DNA of 52,495 nt from Planctomycetota bacterium (GTDB lineage: Bacteria; Planctomycetota; B15-G4), in contig JAJDER010000127.1 in assembly GCA_029259725.1 (NCBI GenBank), positions 1-52,495 of the forward strand, in the 5' to 3' direction. Below the pieces are notes generated by a model. The model saw only the letters and a program-made list of their open reading frames with translations. It searched no databases and was not told where the DNA came from. Both the position numbers and the translations under genes were made by a program. Positions 1 to 7,913 of the stretch are shown here, piece by piece (positions within the stretch are counted from its first letter, which is position 1; each line of letters opens with the position of its first letter).

Positions 1-198
1 CCGCGCGAGCGCGAGGTCTTCGTGCTGCGGGACCTGCAGGGGGAGTCCAGCGCCGACGCCGCCGAGGCCCTGGGCGTGGCCGTGCCCACCGTGCGTTCCA
101 TGCTGACCCTCGCGCGTCGCCGGCTGCGCAGCGTGCTCGGCCCGCAGCTCGTCGGTGCCTCGCCCCGCGCCGCGGCCGACCCGGGGGGCGCGCGATGA
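1..198 (+). CDS. ECF RNA polymerase sigma factor, C-terminal end (partial)
   Basis: Only the last 65 codons lie in the window; the frame is open from base 1 to a TGA at 196-198. The visible part is sigma-70 region 4, a helix-turn-helix that contacts the -35 element. It begins PREREVFVLRDLQG and continues through AEALGVAVPTVRSML and a basic recognition-helix end (ARRRLRSVL). That pattern is typical of ECF (group 4) sigma factors. The stop codon overlaps the ATG of the next gene (ATGA), so the two are translationally coupled; the neighbour is probably a cognate membrane-bound partner. The promoter and regions 2-3 are outside the window, so the ECF subgroup cannot be told. Confidence 0.85.
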   Translation, partial: PREREVFVLRDLQGESSADAAEALGVAVPTVRSMLTLARRRLRSVLGPQLVGASPRAAADPGGAR

Positions 199-782
199 AC
201 GCCGACCACGGCCCCCGCGACGGCGCCGTCCACGGCGAGGGCGAAGGCGTCGATCCGCTCGCGGCGTTGCTCGCCGCCTGGAACGCCGTCGAGGCGCCCG
301 CGCCCGCCGACGCGCTCGTCGACGCCGACGACGACACCCGGCAGGTGGTGGCCTGGATGCAGGCCGGCTGGGCGGCGATCGAGACGCCCGCGCCGGTCGT
401 GCCCGACAGGCCCGCCGCGCGTCGCGGGCTGCGCCTGCGGCTGCTCGAAGGCACCGGGCGTTCGCTCGCCGCCGCGGCCTTGCTGCTGGTGATGCTCGGC
501 GCGCCCCTGCTGCTCACCGGGACCGACACCCCGGACATCGACGGCACGGGCCCGGGCCCACTCGCCGGCCTGGACACCGACACCGGCGCGGGCACTGGTG
601 ACGGCACCGGCACGGGCGGCCCCACGCATCCGGCCGCGGGCCTGACCACGCGCCCGCACCCGCAGGTCGTCGCCCTGGCCGACCCGCTCCCCGGCAGCGA
701 CGCCCCGGTCCCCACCGGGCTCGAACTGCGCTCCGGCTCCGTGCGCCTGCTGCTCGTCGGCACCGCCACGGCCGGCCTCTGA
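195..782 (+). CDS. Single-pass membrane protein coupled to the ECF sigma factor (putative anti-sigma partner)
   Basis: A 195-residue protein whose ATG overlaps the sigma factor stop. The N-terminal ~75 residues hold two similar Trp/Pro segments (AWNAVEAPAPAD and AGWAAIETPAPVVPD) separated by an acidic stretch. A basic patch (RRGLRLRLL) then leads into one hydrophobic helix at about residues 90-107. The rest is a low-complexity Gly/Thr/Asp/Pro linker (GTGPG, DTGAGTGDGTGTGG) and a short exported tail. The position right after an ECF factor, the cytoplasmic head, the single TM segment and the outer tail fit an anti-sigma or sigma-associated sensor. No HxxxCxxC zinc-binding anti-sigma motif is seen, so the role is inferred from context. 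Confidence 0.6.
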   Translation: MNADHGPRDGAVHGEGEGVDPLAALLAAWNAVEAPAPADALVDADDDTRQVVAWMQAGWAAIETPAPVVPDRPAARRGLRLRLLEGTGRSLAAAALLLVMLGAPLLLTGTDTPDIDGTGPGPLAGLDTDTGAGTGDGTGTGGPTHPAAGLTTRPHPQVVALADPLPGSDAPVPTGLELRSGSVRLLLVGTATAGL

Positions 783-820
783 ACTTCCCCCGCGAGATCC
801 CTTCCCACCGAGACGGAACC

Positions 821-1828
821 ATGAAGACCATCCCGCTCATCGTCGTCCTCAACGTCCTGCTGTTCCTCGCGGGCCCGCTGCTGGCGCAGTCCACCGACGC
901 CGACGCCGGCTACCCGACCTACTCGCTCGACGAGCTGGAGGTCGAGCTCTACACACCCGAGTTCGTCAACGTGAACGAGCTGTTCGGCACGATCCGCGCG
1001 ACCTACGGTCGCAGCTTCCTGGTCAGCGAGAACGGCTCGATCCAGGACGCACCCCGCAACGTGCAGATGCTCGGTGACTCACTGCTCATCTACGACACCG
1101 CCGACTACCGGACGCGGGTGCTGGCGGCCGCGGAGAAGCTCGACGTGCCGGGCGCCAGCAACTCCCAACACAACGCGCCGCTGCTGCGCGAGAGTGACCT
1201 GGGCCTGTTCGAGTACTCCCCGCGCTTCATGTCCATCGATGCCATCCAGGAAGCCCTGCAGCCCTTCACCGGATACGTGCGGGTGGCCAAGGCCGACACC
1301 ACCTCCGGCTGGGACGAGATCCCGCGCATCTCCGTCTCGTACGCGAGCCGTCTGGTCATCGTGCGCGACGTGCCTTCGCGCGTGATGCAGGTGAAGGGGC
1401 TGCTCGAGCGCATCGACGTGCCCGAGCCGCACGTGGCCATCTCGTGCATGGTGCTGCGCGCCACGCGCGCTTCGGGCGACGAGGGCCTGCCCGCGGAGCT
1501 GGTGAAGAACCTGTCGGCGCTCGTGCCGTACGACCAGTTCAACCTGGTGACGATGGGCCTGATCACGACCGCGGTCGCGAGCGGGTCGTCGATCGAGCTC
1601 AAGATGCCGCTGGCCTCGGGCGGCAGCGACGCCCAGGCCTTCATGGTCCAGGAGGCCTATGACCCGGCCACCCGCGCGCTGACCTTGAACCGCTTCAGCT
1701 TCACCCTCCACGGTGCCGCCGAGTTCACCACGCGCGCCACGATCACCGCCGGCGAGTACCTCGTGATCGGCGCCAGCGGCCCTCAACCCGTCTTCGTGGT
1801 GCTGCGTCTCGAGACGGTCTCGTCCTGA
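821..1828 (+). CDS. Exported secretin-like (NolW/N-domain) protein
   Basis: A 335-residue protein with a clear signal peptide (about residues 1-23, cleavage after LLAQ). The mature part has two alternating repeats resembling secretin N-domains. In each, a segment on a function or position (VNVNELFGTIRATYG; MSIDAIQEALQPFTGYV) is followed by a short strand and a helix ending in a Leu-Asp-Val-Pro phrase (AAEKLDVPG; LLERIDVPEPHVAISCMV). The C-terminal ~120 residues look like a truncated secretin beta domain (FTTRATITAGEYLVIG). True GspD/PilQ secretins are usually far longer, so this is either a small relative or a periplasmic N-domain protein. It follows the sigma/anti-sigma pair in the same direction with a 38-bp gap, and a strong hairpin closes the unit. 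Confidence 0.6.
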   Translation: MKTIPLIVVLNVLLFLAGPLLAQSTDADAGYPTYSLDELEVELYTPEFVNVNELFGTIRATYGRSFLVSENGSIQDAPRNVQMLGDSLLIYDTADYRTRVLAAAEKLDVPGASNSQHNAPLLRESDLGLFEYSPRFMSIDAIQEALQPFTGYVRVAKADTTSGWDEIPRISVSYASRLVIVRDVPSRVMQVKGLLERIDVPEPHVAISCMVLRATRASGDEGLPAELVKNLSALVPYDQFNLVTMGLITTAVASGSSIELKMPLASGGSDAQAFMVQEAYDPATRALTLNRFSFTLHGAAEFTTRATITAGEYLVIGASGPQPVFVVLRLETVSS

Positions 1829-1874
1829 CGGGGGAAGAGACCACCGTCCGAGACGATCTCCAGCGCCACACCAT

Positions 1875-1907
1875 GGGCCGGCCCGGGCACACGCCCCGGG
1901 CCGGCCC
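1875..1907 (+). terminator. Strong GC hairpin, probable terminator
   Basis: A perfect 13-bp inverted repeat (1875-1887 pairs with 1895-1907) with a 7-nt loop, 46 bp after the secretin-like gene. It is followed by TTCG rather than a T run, as expected for very GC-rich genomes. It separates the sigma-linked unit from the zinc operon. Confidence 0.6.
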
Positions 1908-1969
1908 TTCGCGTGTCTGCATCGGATGCCGCTTGACCGGCCCCCCGGGCGGAGTCGAGGATCGGTGCC

Positions 1970-2344
1970 GTGATCCACGCGTCGCTCCATCCGCTGCTGC
2001 TGGTCCTGCTCGCCGCGCTCGGCGCCGTCGGCCCGGCCGGCCTGCACGGCTGGATGCACGTCGACAGCGACCACGGCCAGGCCCGGCACGAGCCGGCCGA
2101 GGACTGCGGCGGGCACGACGAAGACCGGCTCGAGTCCCGCCACGGGCACGAGCTGGTCGGGCCCGACGCCCACTGCGCGATCTGCCTGCTGGTGCGCCAG
2201 GCTCCGCGCGTGGTGTCGGGGCGGAGCGTCGTGCTCGAAGTCGCCGACACACCCGCTCGTGCGCCGGACCTCGGCGAGATCGCCGTGCACGCCGTGGCGA
2301 TCGCCTCGCCCGTCGGTGCACGCGCTCCTCCCGTGTGCGGCTGA
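1970..2344 (+). CDS. Small exported His/Cys-containing protein of the zinc operon
   Basis: A 124-residue protein read from GTG. An N-terminal hydrophobic stretch (LHPLLLVLLAALGAVGPAG) is a signal peptide or anchor. The mature part is His/Asp-rich between residues 25 and 60 (GWMHVDSDHGQARHE, CGGHDEDRLESRHGHE). It then has HCAICLLVRQ, a CxxC-type motif preceded by His, typical of short metal-linked proteins near transporters. It is 93 bp upstream of the porin and znuACB genes on the same strand, so a periplasmic zinc-binding or buffering role is a reasonable inference. Its family is not identified. Upstream (1933-1938) there is a TTGACC box, without a convincing -10. Confidence 0.55.
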   Translation: MIHASLHPLLLVLLAALGAVGPAGLHGWMHVDSDHGQARHEPAEDCGGHDEDRLESRHGHELVGPDAHCAICLLVRQAPRVVSGRSVVLEVADTPARAPDLGEIAVHAVAIASPVGARAPPVCG

Positions 2345-2437
2345 TCCCCGCGTGGTGCGGAAGGCGCTTGGCCCTCCCGCGCCGGTGGTCCGCCCCGTGC
2401 GCACGACGCGCACGCCCCCCGCACACGGTTTCGCTCG

Positions 2438-3862
2438 ATGACCGAGAGACACACGGCCCGAGTCGCCTTCCTCACGCTGACCGTCCTGGCCCTCGCTCCC
2501 CCCGCTCCGGGTCAGGACATCGACCTGCAGGACCTGGCGGACCAGTTGCGCGTCGAACGCGCGGCGCGCCAGGCCCTGGCCGCCGAACTCTCCGCCGAGC
2601 GAGAGGCTCGCCGAGGGCTCGAAGCGCGCTTCGCCGAACTCGAATCCCGCATCGGGCGCCCGGCCGACGATGACCTCGAAGGCCAGCTCCAGGCGCTCCT
2701 CGCCGACGTGCCCCAGCGCCCGGAGCCCCGCTCCACGGTCTTCCCCTCCGCGTTCAACCCGCGCATCGGCGTGTTCATGGACGGCACCGCGGACTTCGGC
2801 AACGTCCACGAGAAGCTCGACGACGACTCCGGCGACCGTTTCTCGCTGCGCGAGACCGAGATCGACTTCCGCCTTCCGATCTCGGCCTTCGCCGAGGGCG
2901 TGCTGATCGCGTCCTATGAAGACGCCGGCGACGGCGAGTTCGAGAGCACCATCGAGGAGGGCTACGCCGACGTGGGCCTGCGTGGGTTGCTCGACAACGA
3001 CTCGGACACGCAGATGCGGGTCGGGCGCTTCCGCGTGCCGTTCGGAGCCCAGAACCAGCTGCACCTGCACGACCTGATGCAGGTCGATCGCCCGTTCGCC
3101 GCTTCGGCGCAGCTGGGGCCCGAGGGCCTCATCGGCGACGGCTTCGAGTTCACCACGCCGCTCTTCGCCAGCGAGGACGAGGACGGCCTGGGTCAGGCGA
3201 CCTCGCTTCGGTTCGCGCTCACCAACGGCGAGATGTTCACCGGTGACGAGGCCCTGCTCGGAGAGGTCGCCGGCGCCGGAGGCATCCACCTCAAGTCGGG
3301 CGGCCCGATCTTCAGCGGCCGCGCGAGCCACTTCGTCGAGCTCTCCTCCCTCTCGGACGTGGAGTTCGGCGCCTCGGCGCTGCGCTTCCTCACGGACGAC
3401 TCGGTCGAGGTGACCGGCGGCGGCGAGATCCAACCCGAGTTCCTGGGCGTCGACGCGACCTTCCGCACACGCGATGACGAGAGTGGCGTGGGCGGTTGGG
3501 TCGTCACCGGCGAGGTGATCCAGACCGACGTGGACTACGGCGCTTCGAGCGGCGTGTTCCCCGACGGAGACGAGACGACGCGCGGTTGGTACCTCACGGC
3601 CCAGAGGCAGCTGGACGCGAGCACCTACGTGGGCCTGCGGTTGGGCAGGTCGGACGTGCTCACGACCGACGGCGACATCACCGACATCACCCCCTACGTC
3701 ACCTGGTACGCCGACGAGTTCTTCCGCATCCGACTCCAGGGCCAACACCTGAAGACCACCGGCTTCGAGGATGGCGACAACGCCTCGGCCACCCGCGGCC
3801 TGCTCCAGTTCAGCTGGAACTTCGGCGCGCACCAACCCCACCCGTACTGGGTCAACCGATGA
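2438..3862 (+). CDS. Outer-membrane porin (phosphate-selective O/P-like) in zinc operon
   Basis: A 474-residue exported protein with a signal peptide cleaved after PAPGQ (about residue 26). A ~50-residue coiled coil rich in Glu/Arg/Ala follows (LADQLRVERAARQALAAELSAERE), then a long beta-barrel. The barrel has alternating hydrophobic and polar strands, with phrases seen in phosphate-selective porin relatives (RVGRFRVPFGAQNQL, WVVTGEVIQTDVDYG, RGWYLTAQRQLDASTYVGLRLGRSD) and an aromatic C-terminal strand. The coiled coil resembles the periplasmic tethers of other such porins. The stop overlaps the znuA start (ATGA), so the porin is coupled to zinc import. Its substrate is therefore more likely zinc or a zinc complex than phosphate; this is inferred from context. 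Confidence 0.8.
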   Translation: MTERHTARVAFLTLTVLALAPPAPGQDIDLQDLADQLRVERAARQALAAELSAEREARRGLEARFAELESRIGRPADDDLEGQLQALLADVPQRPEPRSTVFPSAFNPRIGVFMDGTADFGNVHEKLDDDSGDRFSLRETEIDFRLPISAFAEGVLIASYEDAGDGEFESTIEEGYADVGLRGLLDNDSDTQMRVGRFRVPFGAQNQLHLHDLMQVDRPFAASAQLGPEGLIGDGFEFTTPLFASEDEDGLGQATSLRFALTNGEMFTGDEALLGEVAGAGGIHLKSGGPIFSGRASHFVELSSLSDVEFGASALRFLTDDSVEVTGGGEIQPEFLGVDATFRTRDDESGVGGWVVTGEVIQTDVDYGASSGVFPDGDETTRGWYLTAQRQLDASTYVGLRLGRSDVLTTDGDITDITPYVTWYADEFFRIRLQGQHLKTTGFEDGDNASATRGLLQFSWNFGAHQPHPYWVNR

Positions 3863-4794
3863 GGCTCTCCACGCTGCTGCTGGCCGCGCTGCTCACCCTG
3901 TCCGTCACGCAGGCGGAAGCGCGGGTCGCCGACGACGACGGACCGCTCAAGATCATCGCCACCGTGCCCACCTACGGCCTGCTGGCGGAGACGATCGGCG
4001 GCGACGAGGTGGAGGTCGTCGTCATCTGCCGGCCCGGGCAGGACCTGCACAGCGTGACCGCCACGCCGTCGCTGGTGGCTCGCGTGCGCGACGCCGATCT
4101 GGTGCTGCACACCGGCCTCGACGCCGAGGCCTGGCTCCCGGGCCTGCTGCGGAGCTCCGGGAACCTGGACCTGCTCCCCGGCAACCCCGGCTCGATCGCC
4201 CTCTCGGACGGCGTCGCGCTCAAGGAGGCCCCGACCGTCATCGACCGCTCCCAGGGCGACGTGCACGCCTTCGGCAACACGCACGTGTGGACCGACCCGC
4301 TGATCGTGCGGGCCATGGCGGCCCGCGTACGGGACGGCCTGGCCGCGGCGCGCCCGGGAAGCCAGGCGCTGTTCGAGACCAACCACGCCGTCTTCCACCG
4401 CGCGCTCACCGAGAAGCTGGTGGACTGGCTGCGCCGCGCGGCGCCCTACAAGGGCCGTGAGCTGGTCACGTACCACCGCTCGTGGATCTACCTGCTCGAC
4501 CGTTTCGGGTTCGTGCGCATCGGGACGATCGAGCCCAAGCCGCGCGTGGCCCCCACCACGAGCCACCTCGAGAAGCTGGTCGAGACCATGCAGGGGAGCG
4601 GCACCACGGTGATCGTGCGCGAACCGTGGCAGCACCCCCAGGCCACCGACTTCGTGGCCGAGGCCACCGGGGCCACGGTGCTCGAGCTGTCGACGCACCC
4701 GGGCTTCCCCGAGGGCGTGGACGGGATCCTCGAGCACTTCGACCACAACCTCGCCGCCCTGGAAGCCGCGTTCGGGGAGGAGACGGATGGCTGA
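3859..4794 (+). CDS. znuA: Zinc ABC transporter, periplasmic substrate-binding protein
   Basis: A 311-residue cluster A-I (ZnuA/TroA) solute-binding protein. A signal peptide covers about residues 1-21. The metal-binding histidines of the family are visible: H64 (GQDLHSVTATPS), H142 (GNTHVWTDP) and H206 (LVTYHRSWIYLLDRFGF). A fourth, acidic, ligand is expected in the C-terminal lobe. The long His-rich loop of Enterobacterial ZnuA is absent, so it resembles short-loop Zn/Mn binders. ATG 3859 was chosen because it overlaps the porin stop and starts right at the signal peptide; a longer upstream frame is only the porin's alternative frame. It overlaps znuC by 8 bp. Confidence 0.92.
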   Translation: MRLSTLLLAALLTLSVTQAEARVADDDGPLKIIATVPTYGLLAETIGGDEVEVVVICRPGQDLHSVTATPSLVARVRDADLVLHTGLDAEAWLPGLLRSSGNLDLLPGNPGSIALSDGVALKEAPTVIDRSQGDVHAFGNTHVWTDPLIVRAMAARVRDGLAAARPGSQALFETNHAVFHRALTEKLVDWLRRAAPYKGRELVTYHRSWIYLLDRFGFVRIGTIEPKPRVAPTTSHLEKLVETMQGSGTTVIVREPWQHPQATDFVAEATGATVLELSTHPGFPEGVDGILEHFDHNLAALEAAFGEETDG

Positions 4795-5569
4795 ACCGGG
4801 GCACCACGCTCCGCTCGTGACGGTCCGTGAGGTGGTGGCGGGCTACGGCCGGCGCGTGGTCCTCGACGGCGTCTCGGCCGAGGTCCCGGCGGCCCGCGTC
4901 ACCGCGCTCGTCGGCGTGAACGGATCGGGCAAGACGACCCTGCTGCGCGTGATCCTCGGGCTGATCCGCCCGCGCGCCGGCACGGTGGCCTTCGCCGCGG
5001 GACGGCGTCCGGTGCTGGGCTACGTCCCGCAGATCGACGCGTCCGAGGTGCTCTTCCCCGTCACCGCGACCGAGGTCGTGGTCATGGGGCGCACGCCGCG
5101 CCTGTCCCTGCTCCGGCGCCCGTCGGCCGCCGATCGGGACGCCGCGCGAGCCGCGCTGCAGCGCTTCGGTGTCGGCGACCTGGCCGAACAGCCCTTCCGA
5201 TCCCTCTCGGGCGGCCAGCGCCAACGCGTGTTGCTGGCGCGCGCGGTGGTCTCGGAACCGGAGCTGCTCGTGCTCGACGAACCCGTGCGCGGCCTCGACT
5301 TCGCCAGCTCCGCGTCGCTGCTCGAGTCCTTGATGCGCGTCGCCACCGAGAGCGGTGCCGGGGTGCTGGTCGCCACGCATTCCCTGGACCTGGTGGCCAA
5401 CCACGCGGATCACCTGATCCTGTGCAAGGCCGGAGCGGTCCGGTCGGGCCCGGCGTCCGAGCTCTTCAACGACGACGTGCTCACCGACCACCACGATCAC
5501 CCCGTGCGCGTGGTCGATGTGGACGGTCGACGCGTCGTGTTGCCGGGCCCGGCGCGAGGAACGGCCTGA
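4787..5569 (+). CDS. znuC: Zinc ABC transporter, ATP-binding protein
   Basis: A 260-residue ABC ATPase of the metal-transport family. Walker A is GVNGSGKT (residues 43-50), the Q-loop lies in GYVPQIDASE, the signature is LSGGQRQRV and Walker B is LLVLDEP. The switch His is in VATHSLDLVANHAD. The C-terminal ~30 residues carry a short His/Asp stretch (DDVLTDHHDHPVRVVDVDG), a possible metal-sensing or docking tail often seen in zinc and manganese transporters. The start overlaps znuA by 8 bp and the stop overlaps the permease start (TGATG), so the three parts are made together. Confidence 0.93.
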   Translation: MAEPGHHAPLVTVREVVAGYGRRVVLDGVSAEVPAARVTALVGVNGSGKTTLLRVILGLIRPRAGTVAFAAGRRPVLGYVPQIDASEVLFPVTATEVVVMGRTPRLSLLRRPSAADRDAARAALQRFGVGDLAEQPFRSLSGGQRQRVLLARAVVSEPELLVLDEPVRGLDFASSASLLESLMRVATESGAGVLVATHSLDLVANHADHLILCKAGAVRSGPASELFNDDVLTDHHDHPVRVVDVDGRRVVLPGPARGTA

Positions 5570-6873
5570 TGGACGGCCTGCTCGCCGACACACCCTTCGC
5601 GGTCATCCCCGGCGCCACCCTGGCCGGCCTGCTGGCGGGTGCGCTCTTGCCGCTGCTCGGGCTGTGGGTCGTGCTGCAGCGCGTCGTGTTCCTCGGCGTG
5701 ACGCTGGCCCAGGTGGCCGCGGCGGGCGTGGCCCTGGGCCTGTTCCTGCACCTGCCCGCGCTGCCCCTCGGCTTCGCGCTGTGCGCGTTGGTCATCGCCG
5801 GTCTGCTCGTACGCCGCACCTCCACCGGCCTGGGCACCGGGGGCGACGCCGCCCTCGGCGCGATCTTCTGCGCGGCGTCGGCCCTCTCGCTGCTGTTCAT
5901 CGCGCGCTCGCCGGCGGACATGGACCAGGTGCACCACGTCCTGCACGGCAACCTGATCTTCGCCCTGCCCCGCGATGTCTGGGCGCTCGGCTGCTCCCTC
6001 GGCGGCGGCGTCGCGTTGCTGCTGCTGGCCTTCCCGCGCGTGCTCTTCACGGCGTTCGACGCCGAGACCGCCGCGGCGCTCGGCCTGCGCACGCGTCTCT
6101 GGCAGCTGCTCCTGTTCGGCGTGCTGGCCGGCGTGCTCACGACGTCGACGCGCACGACGGGTTCGCTGCTCAGCTTCTCGCTGCTGGTGCTCCCGCCCCT
6201 GGCCGCACTGCAACTCCCACTCGGTCTGCGCGGCACCTTCCTCGCCGCATCGCTGTTGGGCCTGTTCGGCGCGGCGCTCGGGCTCGTCCTGGCCGTGGAA
6301 GCGGACCTGCACCTGGAGTCGTCGATCACCGTGACCTGCTTCGCGCTCGTCGCCGTGTGTGCCGCGCTCCGGGTGCACGTGGTCCTGGGCCTGGCTGCCG
6401 CGACACTCACCGCCCTGGTCTGCGTGGCCCTCCTGGTCGATCCCGACCCGCTCCACGACAGCCACGATCACGGTGGCGCGACCCACCTCGACGACACCGC
6501 GGTCCACGCCAGCCTCGAAGCGCCCTTCATCATCGATGTCCACGTCGGCCCGCGCCTGGGTCGCCTGCGCCGCGCCGCCGACGGCTCGGTCCAGGTCGGA
6601 TGGAGCCTGGCGCTGCACCGTCACGACCCCGACGGAAGCCTGCCCCCGGCCCTGTGGCTCGTGGTCACCGCCGGCGACACGCGCCACGAGGAGCCGCTGC
6701 TGGAAGAGACCGCCGGCCTGCCCGCCGGCGACGTCGAGCGGCGCGGCTCCTTCGTGCTGGTCCCAGCCGCGCAGGCCCAACGTCTCGAGGGCCAGATCTG
6801 GACCGGCCCGCTGGACGACCTGGAGGCCGTGCCGCTGGTCGAGGCCACCGTGGTGGGCTGCGCCCTGGACTGA
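5569..6873 (+). CDS. znuB: Zinc ABC transporter permease with extra C-terminal soluble domain
   Basis: A 434-residue protein. Residues ~1-290 are an ABC-3 family permease with about eight to nine hydrophobic helices (GATLAGLLAGALLPLLGLWVV; LGVTLAQVAAAGVALG; DAALGAIFCAASALSLLF). It has the family's cytoplasmic loop (FDAETAAALGLRTRLWQLLL) and a TRTTGSLLSFSLLVLPPLAA segment. Normal ZnuB ends near 270-290 residues. Here a His/Asp-rich linker (DPLHDSHDHGGATHLDD) leads to a ~110-residue soluble domain with alternating strands (FIIDVHVGPRLGRLRRAADG; VGWSLALHRHDPDG) of unknown family. ATG 5569 overlaps the znuC stop. Confidence 0.9.
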   Translation: MDGLLADTPFAVIPGATLAGLLAGALLPLLGLWVVLQRVVFLGVTLAQVAAAGVALGLFLHLPALPLGFALCALVIAGLLVRRTSTGLGTGGDAALGAIFCAASALSLLFIARSPADMDQVHHVLHGNLIFALPRDVWALGCSLGGGVALLLLAFPRVLFTAFDAETAAALGLRTRLWQLLLFGVLAGVLTTSTRTTGSLLSFSLLVLPPLAALQLPLGLRGTFLAASLLGLFGAALGLVLAVEADLHLESSITVTCFALVAVCAALRVHVVLGLAAATLTALVCVALLVDPDPLHDSHDHGGATHLDDTAVHASLEAPFIIDVHVGPRLGRLRRAADGSVQVGWSLALHRHDPDGSLPPALWLVVTAGDTRHEEPLLEETAGLPAGDVERRGSFVLVPAAQAQRLEGQIWTGPLDDLEAVPLVEATVVGCALD

Positions 6874-6901
6874 GGCTCACCGCCGACGCGTTCCTCGCCG
6901 C

Positions 6902-7657
6902 CTAGAACGGATCCAGCGCGAACACCACCTCCACCGTGGCGCGCACCTCATACGCGTCGCGCGTCGCCACGTCGCCCGGCACGCCGCGGCGCAGGTCCCC
7001 GAGTTGCGCCACCTCCACCGGCGGGACCTCGCGCAGGGACAGGGGCTCGCCCAGACGCAGGCCGAGTTCCTGGGCGAAGGCCTGGGCCCGTTCGCGCGCG
7101 TCGATCACGGCGTGCTCGCGGGCCCGCTCCTCCAGGGGCTCCGTGTTGGCCACCTGGAAGCGGATGTCGATGACTTCGCCACCGAAGTTCGTCACGGCAC
7201 TCAGGACCTTCGGGAGCGCCTCGAGATCGCGGGCCACGACGGCGATGTCCCGGGAGGACCAGGTGCCGTCGACCATCGCGGTCGTCTCGGGCCCCGGGAA
7301 CCCGACGCCGGGCTGCAGGCGGAAGCCGCGCGGCAGCACGTCGGTCGGGCGCACGCCGTGGTTGAGCAGGTTCTGGGTCACCTTGGCCGTCATGGCGACG
7401 TTCGCGCGGAACGACTCGTCGGTGGTCGCGCCGAAGCCGGAGACGACCAGCGTGACCTCGGCGATGTTCGGCGTGCCGCTGACCGCACCCTGGCCGAAGA
7501 CCTCGATGACCCGGGCCGGCGGCTCGAGCACCGGCGGACCGTAGTGCGCCGTCTCCGGGCGCTCCATGCAGCCCGCGAGGGCGAGCAGGCCGGCCAGGGC
7601 CGAGGCGCGGAGGGCGGGCCGGCCCCCGGACGGAGAGCAGCGACGGCTGGCGAGCAT
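6902..7657 (-). CDS. SIMPL (DUF541) domain lipoprotein
   Basis: A 251-residue protein. The start at 7657 is chosen because GGAGG lies five bases upstream and the protein then begins with a lipoprotein signal peptide ending LLALAGC; a longer frame upstream lacks both. The mature part is a SIMPL domain: VIEVFGQGAVSGTPNIAEVTLVVSGFG at the start, then MTAKVTQNLLNHGV, the central FRLQPGVGF and late EHAVIDARERAQAFAQELGLRLG. SIMPL proteins are periplasmic or outer-membrane proteins linked to stress tolerance, with unclear biochemistry. It converges on znuB with a 28-bp gap. A TAGACT hexamer on the minus strand at 7739-7744 could be its -10. Confidence 0.88.
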   Translation of the reverse strand: MLASRRCSPSGGRPALRASALAGLLALAGCMERPETAHYGPPVLEPPARVIEVFGQGAVSGTPNIAEVTLVVSGFGATTDESFRANVAMTAKVTQNLLNHGVRPTDVLPRGFRLQPGVGFPGPETTAMVDGTWSSRDIAVVARDLEALPKVLSAVTNFGGEVIDIRFQVANTEPLEERAREHAVIDARERAQAFAQELGLRLGEPLSLREVPPVEVAQLGDLRRGVPGDVATRDAYEVRATVEVVFALDPF

Positions 7658-7738
7658 GACGGCCTCCAGGGCCCCTCCTGGGCGCGGAACCGGTCGGCGA
7701 GTGCCTTTCCGGGCCCTTGGGGAGGCCATCCAGCCGGC

Positions 7739-7744
7739 AGTCTA
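7739..7744 (-). promoter_or_regulatory. Candidate -10 hexamer for the SIMPL lipoprotein gene
   Basis: TAGACT on the minus strand, 81 bp before the chosen start. The same hexamer precedes the OPT transporter gene at a similar distance. No good -35 box at 17 bp was seen. Confidence 0.3.
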
Positions 7745-7811
7745 GCGAGGTGCCCCGGCCCGCTCCACGGGCGTCGCGACCTGGACGCCACGGTTCCGGG
7801 ACGGCACGGGC

Positions 7812-7840
7812 TTGACCCCCTCCCGGCTCCACGCTAGCCT
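7812..7840 (+). promoter_or_regulatory. Sigma-70-like promoter of flavodoxin gene
   Basis: TTGACC (7812-7817), a 17-bp spacer, and TAGCCT (7835-7840). Transcription would start near 7847, placing the palindrome at 7853-7867 just downstream of the start point, where a bound repressor would block the promoter. Confidence 0.5.
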
Positions 7841-7852
7841 TCTCGCTCCATT

Positions 7853-7867
7853 TGAGACTGCGTCTCA
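7853..7867. promoter_or_regulatory. Fur-family operator-like palindrome
   Basis: A perfect 15-bp inverted repeat TGAGAC-TGC-GTCTCA, preceded by TT. It closely resembles the TGAGA-centred half-sites of Fur boxes. It lies 46 bp upstream of the flavodoxin start and just after the predicted promoter. Flavodoxins are classic iron-starvation genes, so Fur control is a strong inference; the regulator itself is not in the window. Confidence 0.6.
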
Positions 7868-7913
7868 GTACCTGTCTTCACTCCCGCCGCTCCCCTGCCG
7901 ATCCGTACTCCCG

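Noticed and set aside
1079-3841. 920-codon open frame on the minus strand
   Set aside because: It lies antisense to the secretin-like, small His/Cys and porin genes, which have signal peptides and family motifs. Long antisense frames are expected at such high GC, and the product is low-complexity without domain phrases.
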